Shown: positions 8,929 to 16,808, counted from the stretch's first letter. The stretch is DNA of 56,950 nt from Pseudomonas rhodesiae (GCF_007858255.1 NZ_VFEU01000031.1:1-56950); one strand, 5' to 3'. Program-made: numbers and translations. The notes: generated by a model not told the origin, from the letters alone.

Positions 8929-9357
8929 ATGCTAGAAGCTCTCTCCATTTCATTGAACAAAACCGCTGTGCTCGGGTTTGTGACCTACATACTGGGCGCT
9001 GCCGTACTGTTCGCACTGTTCCAGTTCATCTACACCCGCATCACCCCGCACAAAGAATTCGAACTGATCCGTGCAGGCAATGTTTCCGCAGCCGTTGCCC
9101 TGGGCGGTGCCATCGTCGGGTTCGCCATTCCGGCCAGCAATGTGATTGCCTACTCGATCAGCATTCTCGACTTCGTCGTCTGGGCAGTGATCGCGGCCGT
9201 CGTCCAACTGTTGGCGTTTCTGCTGACCAGCCTGGTGCTCAAAGGCACGTCCGAGCGCATCAGGAAGGGCGAGCTCGCGGCAGGCATCTACGTGGCCGCC
9301 GTGGCTATCAGCGTCGGCATGTTGAATGCCGCCTGCATGACGCCCACCCAGAACTGA
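8929..9357 (+). CDS. yjfL: DUF350 family membrane protein (YjfL)
   Basis: The protein has 142 residues, with a good ribosome site (AAGGAAG) before ATG 8929. It has four predicted membrane helices in two related halves (around residues 15-35, 50-75, 80-105 and 120-137), typical of DUF350. The segment HKEFELIRAGNVSAAVALGGAIVGFAIP-type (Glu-Leu-x-x-Gly-N followed by a Gly-rich helix) is the family hallmark. DUF350 proteins are linked to PspA-like and ATP-grasp genes in several phyla, but their function is unknown. It is 18 bases upstream of yjfM. Confidence 0.92.
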   Translation: MLEALSISLNKTAVLGFVTYILGAAVLFALFQFIYTRITPHKEFELIRAGNVSAAVALGGAIVGFAIPASNVIAYSISILDFVVWAVIAAVVQLLAFLLTSLVLKGTSERIRKGELAAGIYVAAVAISVGMLNAACMTPTQN

Positions 9358-9375
9358 TTGCGCACGGAGCTCCCG

Positions 9376-10083
9376 ATGAAACGAAGCAAGTACGTCCAGC
9401 TTTCGCTGGCAGCGTCGGTCGCCATGGCGATTTCTGGCTGCGGGCCGACGGAAAAAACCTACGATCTGCAGAAGAAGTACAACTTCCAGTCCGTTCAGCA
9501 ATGCGCCGATGAAAAGCTTCCGGTGGACGTCTGCTCGGACGCCTACATGACCGCCATGGCCGAGCATCGCCGCATCGCCCCGGTGTACGCCAGCCAGGCC
9601 GACTGCGATGCCGACTTTGTCGCCGGCTGGTGCCAACTGGACTCCAACGGCCAGTTCATTCCCAAGCTGGGCGGTTTCGAGCTGACCGCCGAAGGCCAGG
9701 TGACACAATCCCAGGTCGACGCTGCCAACGCTCAGGCGGGCAACGCTCAGGCAAGCGGCGGCTCCGGCTTCTCCACCAGCAGCCTGCTGACCGGTCTGCT
9801 GATCGGCAACATGCTGAGCAGCAATCGCAACAGCTACCGCTCTGAGCCCGTGTATCGCTATCGCGATGATCGCGGCGACTACGCCAACTCGACGCTCAAT
9901 CAGCGCGTCTCCAATGGCGCCACGTTCGGCCGCTCGAACCAGGCCCGGTATGGCAGCAGCAACTACACCAACACGCTGCGTTCATCCAGCACGTCGAGCT
10001 CCGTGGCATCGGCCACCTCCCGTGGCGGTTTCGGCAGCAAGGCCAGCGCACGCAGCGGCTGGGGCGGCGGGTCGAGCAGTTAA
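9376..10083 (+). CDS. yjfM: DUF1190 lipoprotein (YjfM/YgiB-like)
   Basis: The protein has 235 residues. ATG at 9376 is preferred over an upstream in-frame TTG because GGAGC precedes it and the signal peptide starts there. A lipoprotein signal ends in the lipobox ISGC near residue 24. The middle matches DUF1190: a YNFQSVQQCADEK segment and paired cysteines (QADCDADF...GWCQLD). The C-terminal 100 residues are low-complexity Ser/Gly/Arg-rich, as in YgiB/YjfM proteins. It is predicted to be anchored in the outer membrane or periplasmic leaflet; its role is unknown. It ends 13 bases before yjfC. Confidence 0.9.
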   Translation: MKRSKYVQLSLAASVAMAISGCGPTEKTYDLQKKYNFQSVQQCADEKLPVDVCSDAYMTAMAEHRRIAPVYASQADCDADFVAGWCQLDSNGQFIPKLGGFELTAEGQVTQSQVDAANAQAGNAQASGGSGFSTSSLLTGLLIGNMLSSNRNSYRSEPVYRYRDDRGDYANSTLNQRVSNGATFGRSNQARYGSSNYTNTLRSSSTSSSVASATSRGGFGSKASARSGWGGGSSS

Positions 10084-10096
10084 GGAAAACCCGGGC

Positions 10097-11254
10097 ATGA
10101 AGAAGATTCATTGCGCAGAGCGTCATGACTGGAAACAGACGGCCGACAGCCTCGGCTTTCTGTTCCACACCATCGACAACGAACCCTATTGGGACGAGAG
10201 CGCGTACTACCAGTTCACGCTCAAGCAAATCGAGCAAGACCTGGAAGACCCGACCACCGAGATCCATGACATGTGCATGGACCTCGTGGCACGCGTCGTC
10301 CAGAGCGAAGAACTGCTCGAACGCCTGAGCATCCCCGCGCCTTTCTTCGACATGATCAGAACGTCATGGCTGGAAGGTCATCCGCACCTGTATGGGCGCA
10401 TGGATTTCTCCTACAACGGCACCGGCCCCGCCAAGCTGCTGGAGCTCAACTACGACACACCGACCAGCCTTTACGAGGCTGCGGCGTTTCAGTGGGGCTG
10501 GCTGGAGCAATGCATCGAGCGCGGCCTGCTGCCCAAGCATGCCGACCAGTTCAACAGCATCGACACCAAACTGCACCAGGCTTTCGCGCAGTTGCAGGTC
10601 AACCAGCCGTTCTACTTCGCCTCAATGAAAGACTCGGTCGAAGACAAAGGCACCACCGACTACCTGCGCCTGGTCGCGGAAAAAGTCGGCATCGAATCAC
10701 GCCACATCGACATCGAAGACATCGGCCTGACCCCCGAAGGCCGCTTCGTCGACCTCCAGGACCGTTGGATTCCCCACCTGTTCAAACTGCACGCCTGGGA
10801 ATTCATCTTCCACGAACCCTTCGGCGCCGCGATTGCCGAGAGTGATACCCAGTTTTTCGAGCCCGCGTGGAAATCCATCATTTCCAATAAAGGCATCCTG
10901 CCGCTGTTGTGGGAATTCAACAAAGGCCACCCGAATCTGCTCACCGCCCATCTGGATACCGAACCGGGTAAAGCGGTGCCGAAGGGGTGGGTGCGCAAGC
11001 CGTTTTTCTCGCGGGAAGGCGCCAACATTGAGCTGCAAACGGCTGATGGGCTGGTTGTGAAGGAGGACGGGCCCTACACGGATGCGCCGTTTATCCTGCA
11101 GGAATTTGCGCCGTTGCCGCGGTTTGGGGACAGCTATACGTTGATTGGGTCCTGGGTGATCGGGGACCAGGCGGCGGGGATTGGGGTGCGGGAGGATAAT
11201 AGTTTGATTACCAAGGATTCGAGCCGGTTTTTGCCGCATTTGATATTGGATTGA
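10097..11254 (+). CDS. yjfC: glutathionylspermidine-synthase-like ATP-grasp ligase (YjfC)
   Basis: The protein has 385 residues, with ATG at 10097 after AAGGAAAAC. It matches the synthetase (ATP-grasp) half of glutathionylspermidine synthase: YWDESAYYQFTLKQIEQDLE, the substrate-side motif LLELNYDTPTSLYEAAAFQWGW, WEFNKGHPNLL, and the C-terminal ATP-binding part (VRKPFFSREGANIEL, IGSWVIGDQAAGIGVRED). It lacks the CHAP amidase domain of E. coli Gss, like E. coli YjfC and YgiC. The family is predicted to form a peptide or amide bond; its real substrate is not known. It is the last gene of the cluster. Confidence 0.92.
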   Translation: MKKIHCAERHDWKQTADSLGFLFHTIDNEPYWDESAYYQFTLKQIEQDLEDPTTEIHDMCMDLVARVVQSEELLERLSIPAPFFDMIRTSWLEGHPHLYGRMDFSYNGTGPAKLLELNYDTPTSLYEAAAFQWGWLEQCIERGLLPKHADQFNSIDTKLHQAFAQLQVNQPFYFASMKDSVEDKGTTDYLRLVAEKVGIESRHIDIEDIGLTPEGRFVDLQDRWIPHLFKLHAWEFIFHEPFGAAIAESDTQFFEPAWKSIISNKGILPLLWEFNKGHPNLLTAHLDTEPGKAVPKGWVRKPFFSREGANIELQTADGLVVKEDGPYTDAPFILQEFAPLPRFGDSYTLIGSWVIGDQAAGIGVREDNSLITKDSSRFLPHLILD

Positions 11255-11313
11255 AACAGTCTGCTGGGCTTCTCAGTCAGTACTGGCCGGCACGCCTCAA
11301 CCGATTGGCTAAA

Positions 11314-11331
11314 TGCCCGCGTCAGCGGGCA
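11314..11331. terminator. hairpin between convergent yjfC and darG
   Basis: A 7-bp perfect stem (TGCCCGC/GCGGGCA) with loop GTCA and a short AT-rich tail lies in the 89-base gap between the two convergent transcription units. It could end transcription from either side. The T-run is short. Confidence 0.5.
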
Positions 11332-11343
11332 AATTTCTGATTC

Positions 11344-12431
11344 TCAGCAGGTAGCCATCTGAGCATTGGAGTGGTTATGCGTAAGTCGTTTGAGTGCAAT
11401 CTCAAGCGCTTGGTCGTCGAACAGTTTGTTCTTGCGAGCTCCAGCACCGGCTCCGCCCTCCCATTGCTTCAATGCCTCGCGCACAGCAGGGACGCTAGGG
11501 GAGATATTTTTCTGGCTGAGCAACCAATCGACTGTCGCCAGCAACTCCATACCAAACGGTGACTCAAAGCCGTCAATCAATTCGGTAGCGCATTCCAGGG
11601 CTTCGGAGTATTCCTTGGCTTCTGTTTTAAGATAGGTTTGTAGAAAGGCTTTGCGGTCTTGGTCGAACCAGATCACATCACTGTTTTCCGCATCACCGAT
11701 GCGCTTATCGCAATGCAGATAACTACCGTCCAAGTTGTTAAGCAGATGCTCCAACCGATTGGCATACGGCCCGTACTTATGAGCGACGAACTTAAGGTCC
11801 AGCGGGTTCTTGAGGTCTGGCCGCTTCTCAATAGCGCGTTCCAGGAACCAAGCCAGCTTCTGAATCTCAAGCAGGCTGCATTCCATGCCTAACACCCAGT
11901 ATCGCCGAACCAGTTCCGCAATAAGTGCACGGGCTGGTGTGAGCTTCTCCACGCCGCTCCGCTTGGCGACATTCAGGTACTGATTAGAGGGCTCAAACAC
12001 AAGCACATCAACATCCAGATCACTCAAGACATCAACGATCTGTTCGCGAACGTCTGCCCATTTCAGGCCGCCGTTACCTGCACCTAGGGGGGGACCGCTA
12101 CAGACTTCACATGGTTTTTGATCAAAAAACGACGTAGATCGTGTAGACCCTCCGTTATCCATGCCATCTGTGATGGTGATCGCCAGTGACGTTTGGTCGG
12201 GAAGTTAACGATCCAGCGAGGACCGTCCAATTCGTTGACCGCAGTCACGTGAACTTTTCCGGTCTCTACCTCGCCAGCCTTACAGGCTGCCGCGTACAAG
12301 CGGTAGTTTTCTGCAAAGCGCTCTTTGAACATCAGCGCGATGCCCTTGCCCATCACGCCCACGGTATTCACCGTGTTGACGAGGGCTTCGGTGTTGGCTT
12401 CCAGAAGGTTGCCTTGGGTAAATCTGATCAT
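11344..12431 (-). pseudogene. darG: DarG macro-domain antitoxin, frameshifted in a C tract
   Basis: The start is ATG 12431, overlapping the darT stop as ATGA. The first part (to 12084) is the N-terminal macro domain: MIRFTQGNLLEANTEALVNTVN, GVMGKGIALMFK and NFPTKRHWRSPS. It stops at TAG right after AVPP. The next frame continues as PPLGAGNGGLKWADV, the conserved macro-domain loop, and then the helical C-terminal domain (to 11344) that in DarG neutralises DarT. The break is one missing C in a 7-C run (G7 at 12087-12093 on the plus strand). Rejoined, the protein would have about 362 residues, the family length. DarG removes ADP-ribose from thymidine in DNA. Loss of DarG beside active DarT would be toxic. 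Confidence 0.88.
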
Positions 12432-13081
12432 TGAAAATACCATCCCGGACGCGCATGCACAGACAACGTCAGGCCTCTGGCGGCAACGTCCTGCTCTATG
12501 CGTTCTTTCATCGCATCGGTGTAACACATGATGCCAAGGAGTCCTGTAATCGGTAGGTGATGGTGAATCAGCGCTTCAGCCTGATACCGCTCCATTTTGC
12601 GAGGGTCATCGGGGTCACGTTTGAAGTCACGCCGTTGAAGGATAGACCAGTCGATCTCGTGGAGATTCGCCAGATCGCTGTAATAGTCTGTCCAATCCGG
12701 ATACGCATGTGCGTTTGTGAAGACGAACGGTAGGCCAAGCTCGGCGACTCGGTGGAGGCTTGAGACGAGAATTACGATCTCGTCATTGTTGCGCTGCTGA
12801 ACGCTCCACCCGGAGTGAATATTTTTCATCATCACAGAGAAGGGGGTGAAATAGAAGGGCACGTAGTCTGACAAACAGCCTGCAGGAGCAATAGGAACGA
12901 CGCGCGTGCGGCGTTTGTCGATTAAATCAACATTGCCTATGTTCACATACTGTGCGGCCTGCACCTCGGAGCTGGCGCAGTGCAGGCCGTTGTCCAGAAT
13001 CCAGGGCAGATTGTCGCGATGGACGATCCGCCAGATCAGAGCCTTTTCTGGAGACCTTGTCGTTTTTTCAGAATCTCGGCA
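12428..13081 (-). pseudogene. darT: DarT ssDNA-thymidine ADP-ribosyltransferase, conventional start codon missing
   Basis: The frame is open from 13081 to 12428 and encodes 217 residues matching enteric DarT nearly end to end: ALIWRIVHRDNLPWILDNGL, YVPFYFTPFSVMMKNIHSG, DEIVILVSSL, PFVFTNAHAY and RYQAEALIHHHLP, whose Glu is the likely catalytic residue. No ATG, GTG or TTG occurs before the conserved ALIWRI motif; the first in-frame one (GTG, 12964) would delete the NAD-binding N-terminus. Instead, a well-initiated short ORF (13036-13203) overlaps it in another frame. DarTG systems act as toxin-antitoxin and anti-phage modules. The toxin is probably inactive, or made by a -1 frameshift from the upstream ORF. 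Confidence 0.8.
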
Positions 13082-13203
13082 TCAGCCACATCTTCGAACG
13101 CCCTGAGCTGCGCTCGCGGTTTAAGTCCGTTCTGAAAAATACTGCTCAGGTTGTCCAGCGAAGTGAGGTGATAGAGGAGTTTTTGTTCCTTGATATCCGG
13201 CAT
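13036..13203 (-). pseudogene. short ORF resembling the N-terminus of a second DarT/DUF4433-like ART, fused out of frame to darT
   Basis: ATG at 13203 is preceded by a strong site (AAGGAGACCGAT). The 55 residues contain LYHLTSLDNLSSIFQNGLKPR and LRAFEDVADAEIL, which resembles the N-terminal NAD-binding part of another ADP-ribosyltransferase family and does not belong to the darT that follows, which has its own N-terminal motif (IVHRDNLPWIL). It ends at TGA 13036-13038, after overlapping the darT frame by 46 bases. An A6 run in the overlap (AAA AAA C) would allow a -1 slip into darT. It looks like a recombination scar joining two related toxin genes. Confidence 0.55.
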
Positions 13204-13572
13204 ATCGGTCTCCTTGACCTGTGTATGAGCTGAAGTTGTTTCATTCCTGCTCGCTCATCAGTTGGCAGGATGAGATAAGTGATTCTATTGTGATATCACT
13301 TTGGTACGCAATGGCCGTCCTTATCATGGAGAACTGCTGAAAAATCATATGAGTCAGCAGTCCTACAGCGTTCTCGAATTCGTTGTGCCAGCAGGTTAGA
13401 TCCCTTTCATTTGCGGGACATTTCCTAGAAAATCCCAGCCGCTTGCGCCAGAGAAAATGCACGACTAGGCTGCGGATCGTCACTGACTATTCAGTGATCG
13501 GGTTTAGTCGCCCGGACTTCGCTAGGCGCATGCGCCATCTCAAAGACAGGTGTCTTCTCACCTGCACTTTAT
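13204..13572. other. intergenic stretch, no convincing gene
   Basis: An 80-codon minus-strand frame (13241-13483, GTG start) is possible but matches nothing I recognise and lacks a clear ribosome site. The stretch also holds a small hairpin (AGGTG...CACCT near 13546-13563) directly before the structured leader of the next gene. The darTG promoter is probably here. Confidence 0.4.
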
Positions 13573-13678
13573 GGTGGCTGTGCGCAGGGCACCTTCGGGT
13601 GCGCCGGTGCCTAGCGGCCGGTCGACTAACCTGCGTACAGCCGCCACCTCTGATTGTTTAGTCGCGAAAGGACGGTGG
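13573..13678 (+). promoter_or_regulatory. structured RNA leader with mutually exclusive pairings
   Basis: Positions 13573-13648 can fold into a three-way junction. The closing stem pairs GGTGGC-TGTGCGCAGG with CCTGCGTACA-(gcc)-GCCACC (16 pairs, one G-U, one 3-base bulge). One arm is GCACC-TTCG-GGTGC (13589-13602) and the other is CCGGTGCC-TAGC-GGCCGG. The 3' strand GCCACC can instead pair with a second GGTGG at 13674-13678, just before the DUF3077-like gene. Two competing partners for one strand suggest a switch or attenuator. It could also be a small RNA; it is not a tRNA, as it has no T-loop. Confidence 0.55.
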
Positions 13679-13705
13679 TAATCACTTACTGCTAGAGGTT
13701 TTTCT

Positions 13706-13942
13706 ATGGATAACGTTATTTCGGACTCACAGTCTTCGCATGCAACCAATCCATTCGTCGTAAATGAAGAATTGAGCTTTGAGGATGCCTGGGTGCGTGT
13801 GGCTGAGTTGCTGCAGTGTGCGGTGGCTACGTCGCAAGTGCTCGGTGAACCAGTGGCTGCGCCGCAAAGAGCGGTGATGCATTTGGTGGAAATGGCGAAG
13901 ATAGTGGCGGATCGAGCTGTGGAGTGTTTGCAGCCCACGTAA
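13706..13942 (+). CDS. small DUF3077/DUF6124-like protein
   Basis: The protein has 78 residues, with ATG at 13706 and AGAGG upstream. It is acidic and helical, with the pattern FVVNEELSFEDAWVRVAELLQCAVATSQVLGE...HLVEMAKIVADRAVECL. This recalls the small Pseudomonas DUF3077/DUF6124 proteins, which are annotated without function and occur in many copies. It sits behind the structured leader described above and is followed by a hairpin. Family assignment is from memory of the pattern. Confidence 0.65.
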   Translation: MDNVISDSQSSHATNPFVVNEELSFEDAWVRVAELLQCAVATSQVLGEPVAAPQRAVMHLVEMAKIVADRAVECLQPT

Positions 13943-14041
13943 AGCGATGGAGAGAAGGTAGAGCGACCCGCTTTTGATTAATCAATTGTCCAATAGCTGT
14001 TGGACACTTGAGTCGGGGGTACTTATCGGGCAATTAAAAAG

Positions 14042-14056
14042 CCGGCTTGTGGCCGG
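14042..14056 (+). terminator. terminator-like hairpin downstream of the DUF3077-like gene
   Basis: The stem CCGGC/GCCGG with a 5-base loop is flanked by AAAAAG before and GTTCTTATT after. It lies about 100 bases after the stop codon of the small gene. Confidence 0.5.
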
Positions 14057-14164
14057 TGTTCTTATTAAATATGTTGTTGATTTTAAAATACTTTATTTTT
14101 GCTTGTCGTATTGACCCACACTTTGACCCACACTGATGCGAGTTGCTGCCCTGGGAGGCTGATC

Positions 14165-14839
14165 TCAGATGTTCCTAGGGCTCATCATTTCATGCTTCGC
14201 TAGGACGGCCCTGATTGCCTCCTGGATCTCGCGCATTCGCTTCTCGGCAATCCTGTTAGCTTCTGACTCCTGCTCAGCCGAAAGTTCGGGGGTCTGTTCG
14301 TTGAGGTATACCTGCCAGCCAGCCAGTCGTCTCAGGCTGGCGTCCAGGTGCTTGGTGGTCACCTCGAGCCTGATCTTGTTCAGCTCCTGCGCAAGCTTGC
14401 TTGAGTTGCGGGTGATTGTTTTCTCCAGGGCCTCGCGTCGCTTTCCCTCTTTCTGATCTTGGCTCGACTGCAGGGCGCCTGCGATCAGGCTTTCTATGAT
14501 CGCTGTTTCGGTGGTGTCAGCATTTTTTGCAAGGATTTTTAGCTTGTCCTTGGTGTTGAGAGGCAGGGTGAAAGAGCACGTTTTTCGCCCGCCTTCCGCC
14601 AGTCTATAGCGCCGCTGTCTGATGGAGTTTCTCATCCGTTCAATGAGCTTTACGCCTGCTGCATATTTTTCTAGCTCATGGATCGACTCGGCGAGCGAGT
14701 GGTAAAGCATGGGGGGTGTCGGGCTGGGCTTGGCCTTAAGCCCTTCAGGCCATCGCTTCGACAGGTAGCTCGCTGCCCACTCCGCCTCTTTGCGATCGAG
14801 TTCATTTAGCCAGCTTGGCGCATTTTCAGTCTCAGCCAT
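14165..14839 (-). CDS. hypothetical element protein with a possible ribbon-helix-helix segment
   Basis: The protein has 224 residues (ATG 14839) and is highly charged and helical. Residues ~85-125 (RKTCSFTLPLNTKDKLKILAKNADTTETAIIESLI, cited as a region) have the spacing of a ribbon-helix-helix DNA-binding motif: one beta strand of alternating residues followed by two helices. The C-terminal ~100 residues are predicted coiled coil. It is divergent from the next gene across a region full of TTAACA repeats and an 18-bp palindrome, which would suit a DNA-binding regulator, partition or mobilisation protein. I do not recognise a named family. Confidence 0.65.
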   Translation of the reverse strand: MAETENAPSWLNELDRKEAEWAASYLSKRWPEGLKAKPSPTPPMLYHSLAESIHELEKYAAGVKLIERMRNSIRQRRYRLAEGGRKTCSFTLPLNTKDKLKILAKNADTTETAIIESLIAGALQSSQDQKEGKRREALEKTITRNSSKLAQELNKIRLEVTTKHLDASLRRLAGWQVYLNEQTPELSAEQESEANRIAEKRMREIQEAIRAVLAKHEMMSPRNI

Positions 14840-14900
14840 CCCCTCTTACCCCTCCCGTTTAGCGGTGCCGGTGCGCCGCACTCGTTCGATTTTTGACGAT

Positions 14901-14991
14901 CGTTAACAGTGAGATTAACAGATCTGTTAATTGGCATACGTCATGCGTGTTTAATGGTAAGGTTAACTCATTCATTACAGGATGTGTTAAT
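14901..14991. promoter_or_regulatory. cluster of GTTAAC/TTAACA boxes with an 18-bp palindrome
   Basis: The palindrome ATTAACAGATCTGTTAAT spans 14914-14931. Further copies of the half-site occur near 14902 (GTTAACA), 14961 (GGTTAAC) and 14985 (TGTTAAT), all inside the 237-base gap between two divergent element genes. This is a likely operator or partition site for a dimeric or cooperative DNA-binding protein, perhaps the product of 14165-14839. Confidence 0.6.
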
Positions 14992-15076
14992 CGTCCTGTT
15001 ACATGAATTATGGTTTGTGGGAAAATAGGGTATAAAGTCTGATCTAATTTGATCATGAAATTTTAGGTTAAGAGCT

Positions 15077-16363
15077 ATGATAGCCTTCTTGAAGATTGAT
15101 GTTGAGGCTGAATCAAGATTCTTCCTGCAAGCATTTCTATGCATGAATGACTTGAGTCTGGAGGCCCCTTACAAGATCAAGTCGGTAGCGAAGCAGCTCT
15201 GCTTGACGGAGAGATTTGTCCGGGACGCATCGCAAGAGTTGGTCAGGGCTAGGCTTCTGAGGGAAAGCAAGCAGGAAGGCGGGGTTGGGCGTCCTGGTGT
15301 TGGATACGTTGCCTCGGAGCGCTTGCTTAGAGTGCTCGCCGAAGTAGGCAGAGAATTCACCCACCAAGAGCTAATGCTTCGCCTTTTTCTTGAGCCGGAC
15401 ATTTACGCAGTTGGAGAGGGTGAAACGTCGGCATCGACAGATCAGGAGGAAAAGTCATCCCGCTCCGCTACCCGCAAAGACGGTCGACCTGCTGCCCCTG
15501 GTGCCAAGGGGCGGCTGGGGGCTGCCTCCCGGATGTTATTGGCCGCTCTTCTCAGCGAGGCTGACGAGTGCGGTGTCGTGACTGGGCTTGGAGGGCCGAG
15601 GCTCAGGGCCATGACTGGACTCGACTCCTTATCGATCAAGCATCAATTGAAGCGTCTTTTGAGCTTGGGGTTCGTTCGTAGCTATGTGCCGGGGCTGTCG
15701 AATGGGGTTTTCGTTGGCTCAAAGGTCACGAGCATTTACTACCTGAACCTTGATCACCCACAGCTCCGTGTGAAGCAGAGGCAGCGGGGATTGGTGGTGT
15801 ACGCAACTCAGGGGCCGAACAAGTACGACATGCTTGAATCGGCAATGCCTACGACAGAGGCACTAAAAGTATTGGGGCCTAGAGCTTTGGATATGCTCTA
15901 TCACAAGCTGGCAAGCCATACATCCCACCTGCTGACGGCTATTTGGGCGGCCCCTGAGTACGAGCTTGTTGACGTTAAAGCGGCAGTTCTTGAAAGGATT
16001 GCTGGTGAGCTGGGTGGGCCACTGACTGTTGGTGCTGATCGGGGTGTGCCTGGCCCATGGGATGGCTTGATGGAAAGCTTCCATGCTGAAGCGTGTAGAT
16101 GGGCCGAGAGCATCTACAAAGGGCTGCGCCGAATGAAAGTGTGGCAAGGATACAGGCCCCAGCTGGTTAGACTCATCCCTGCTCCAGTCAGAAGCGATGG
16201 CTGGAGCATTGTGTCGCTGGTTGTCTATCCAGCCCCCAGAGCCAGCAATACATGTCTTTGGGTATGGGACGTGCGCGGAGGGAGGCTTGACTCGTATGTG
16301 CGAGAGGATGCATTGGACCTGGCGCTGCGCTATGAGGTGGCGCTTTTGACCAAGGCACCCTAG
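15077..16363 (+). CDS. hypothetical element protein with winged-helix-like segments
   Basis: The protein has 428 residues (ATG 15077). Residues ~30-65 (APYKIKSVAKQLCLTERFVRDASQELVRARLL region) look like a winged helix, and a second such segment occurs around residues 150-210 (SRMLLAALLSEADECGVV...LRAMTGLDSLSIKHQLKRLLSLGFV), separated by a charged, Ser-rich linker. The C-terminal half has no recognised domain. Its position before alpA and a Gp2-like gene is typical of small integrated elements. A role in element regulation or replication is an inference only. Confidence 0.7.
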   Translation: MIAFLKIDVEAESRFFLQAFLCMNDLSLEAPYKIKSVAKQLCLTERFVRDASQELVRARLLRESKQEGGVGRPGVGYVASERLLRVLAEVGREFTHQELMLRLFLEPDIYAVGEGETSASTDQEEKSSRSATRKDGRPAAPGAKGRLGAASRMLLAALLSEADECGVVTGLGGPRLRAMTGLDSLSIKHQLKRLLSLGFVRSYVPGLSNGVFVGSKVTSIYYLNLDHPQLRVKQRQRGLVVYATQGPNKYDMLESAMPTTEALKVLGPRALDMLYHKLASHTSHLLTAIWAAPEYELVDVKAAVLERIAGELGGPLTVGADRGVPGPWDGLMESFHAEACRWAESIYKGLRRMKVWQGYRPQLVRLIPAPVRSDGWSIVSLVVYPAPRASNTCLWVWDVRGGRLDSYVREDALDLALRYEVALLTKAP

Positions 16364-16431
16364 GCGAGCTACAGGCCGGTCATTTTTTACCGCCACCGCA
16401 GATCCTCTGAGCCATACAGAGGAGCCTGCTC

Positions 16432-16662
16432 ATGCGAATCATGCGATTGAAAGAGGTAATCGATACAACTGGCCTGTCTCGGTCGACCCTGTACAAGTAC
16501 ATCGGGGAAGGCAGGTTCGTTTCCCCGGTCTCGCTAGGCGATAGATCAATTGGATTTGTCGAAAGCGAGGTCTTTGATTGGATTCTGGCCAGGATCGAAG
16601 AGCGTGACCTGGCGGAGGAGGCTGCAATGCGTTCCACCAGCCGCCTAAGTGTAGCCAAGTAG
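16432..16662 (+). CDS. alpA: AlpA family transcriptional regulator
   Basis: The protein has 76 residues. ATG at 16432 follows GAGGAG by 6 bases. It carries a MerR-like helix-turn-helix: MRLKEVIDTTGLSRSTLYKYI, then the wing (GEGRFVSPVSLGDRSIGFVESEVFDWI). AlpA-type proteins of P4-like and other satellite elements control excision genes. It is followed by a 15-bp inverted repeat and, about 330 bases on, by a Gp2-like gene. No integrase is adjacent, so the element may be incomplete here. Confidence 0.92.
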   Translation: MRIMRLKEVIDTTGLSRSTLYKYIGEGRFVSPVSLGDRSIGFVESEVFDWILARIEERDLAEEAAMRSTSRLSVAK

Positions 16663-16669
16663 AGCCGAT

Positions 16670-16711
16670 CATAAACGCCATGACTCGCTAAGGCTGGTCA
16701 TGGCGTTTATG
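16670..16711. repeat. 15-bp perfect inverted repeat
   Basis: CATAAACGCCATGAC (16670-16684) and GTCATGGCGTTTATG (16697-16711) form a perfect 15-bp stem with a 12-base loop, 8 bases after the alpA stop. There is no T-run, so a simple terminator is not the best reading. It is the first of three hairpins before the Gp2-like gene. Confidence 0.85.
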
Positions 16712-16769
16712 CCGTTGGGGGGCAAAGTTCTCAGCTAACTCTCCCAACGTTAAGCGCGGCGAATCTCTC

Positions 16770-16808
16770 GGCTGGCCGAGCAATGTTGCTCCCATTGCTC
16801 GGCCAGCC
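16770..16808. repeat. 16-bp perfect inverted repeat
   Basis: GGCTGGCCGAGCAATG (16770-16785) and CATTGCTCGGCCAGCC (16793-16808) form a perfect 16-bp stem around the 7-base loop TTGCTCC. This is unusually long and exact. It lies in the non-coding stretch between alpA and the HUH-like gene, and so is a candidate replication-origin structure (inference). Confidence 0.88.

Noticed and set aside
12428..12964. darT starting at GTG 12964
   Set aside because: It would delete the conserved N-terminal NAD-binding motif (ALIWRIVHRDNLPW), which is present upstream in the same frame.
13573..13648. possible tRNA (76 bases, cloverleaf-like)
   Set aside because: There is no T-loop consensus, anticodon arm or CCA-compatible acceptor; the long closing stem fits a structured leader better.
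16670..16711. simple terminator of alpA
   Set aside because: The stem is perfect but no T-run follows, and two more long hairpins lie downstream; an origin or regulatory role fits better.
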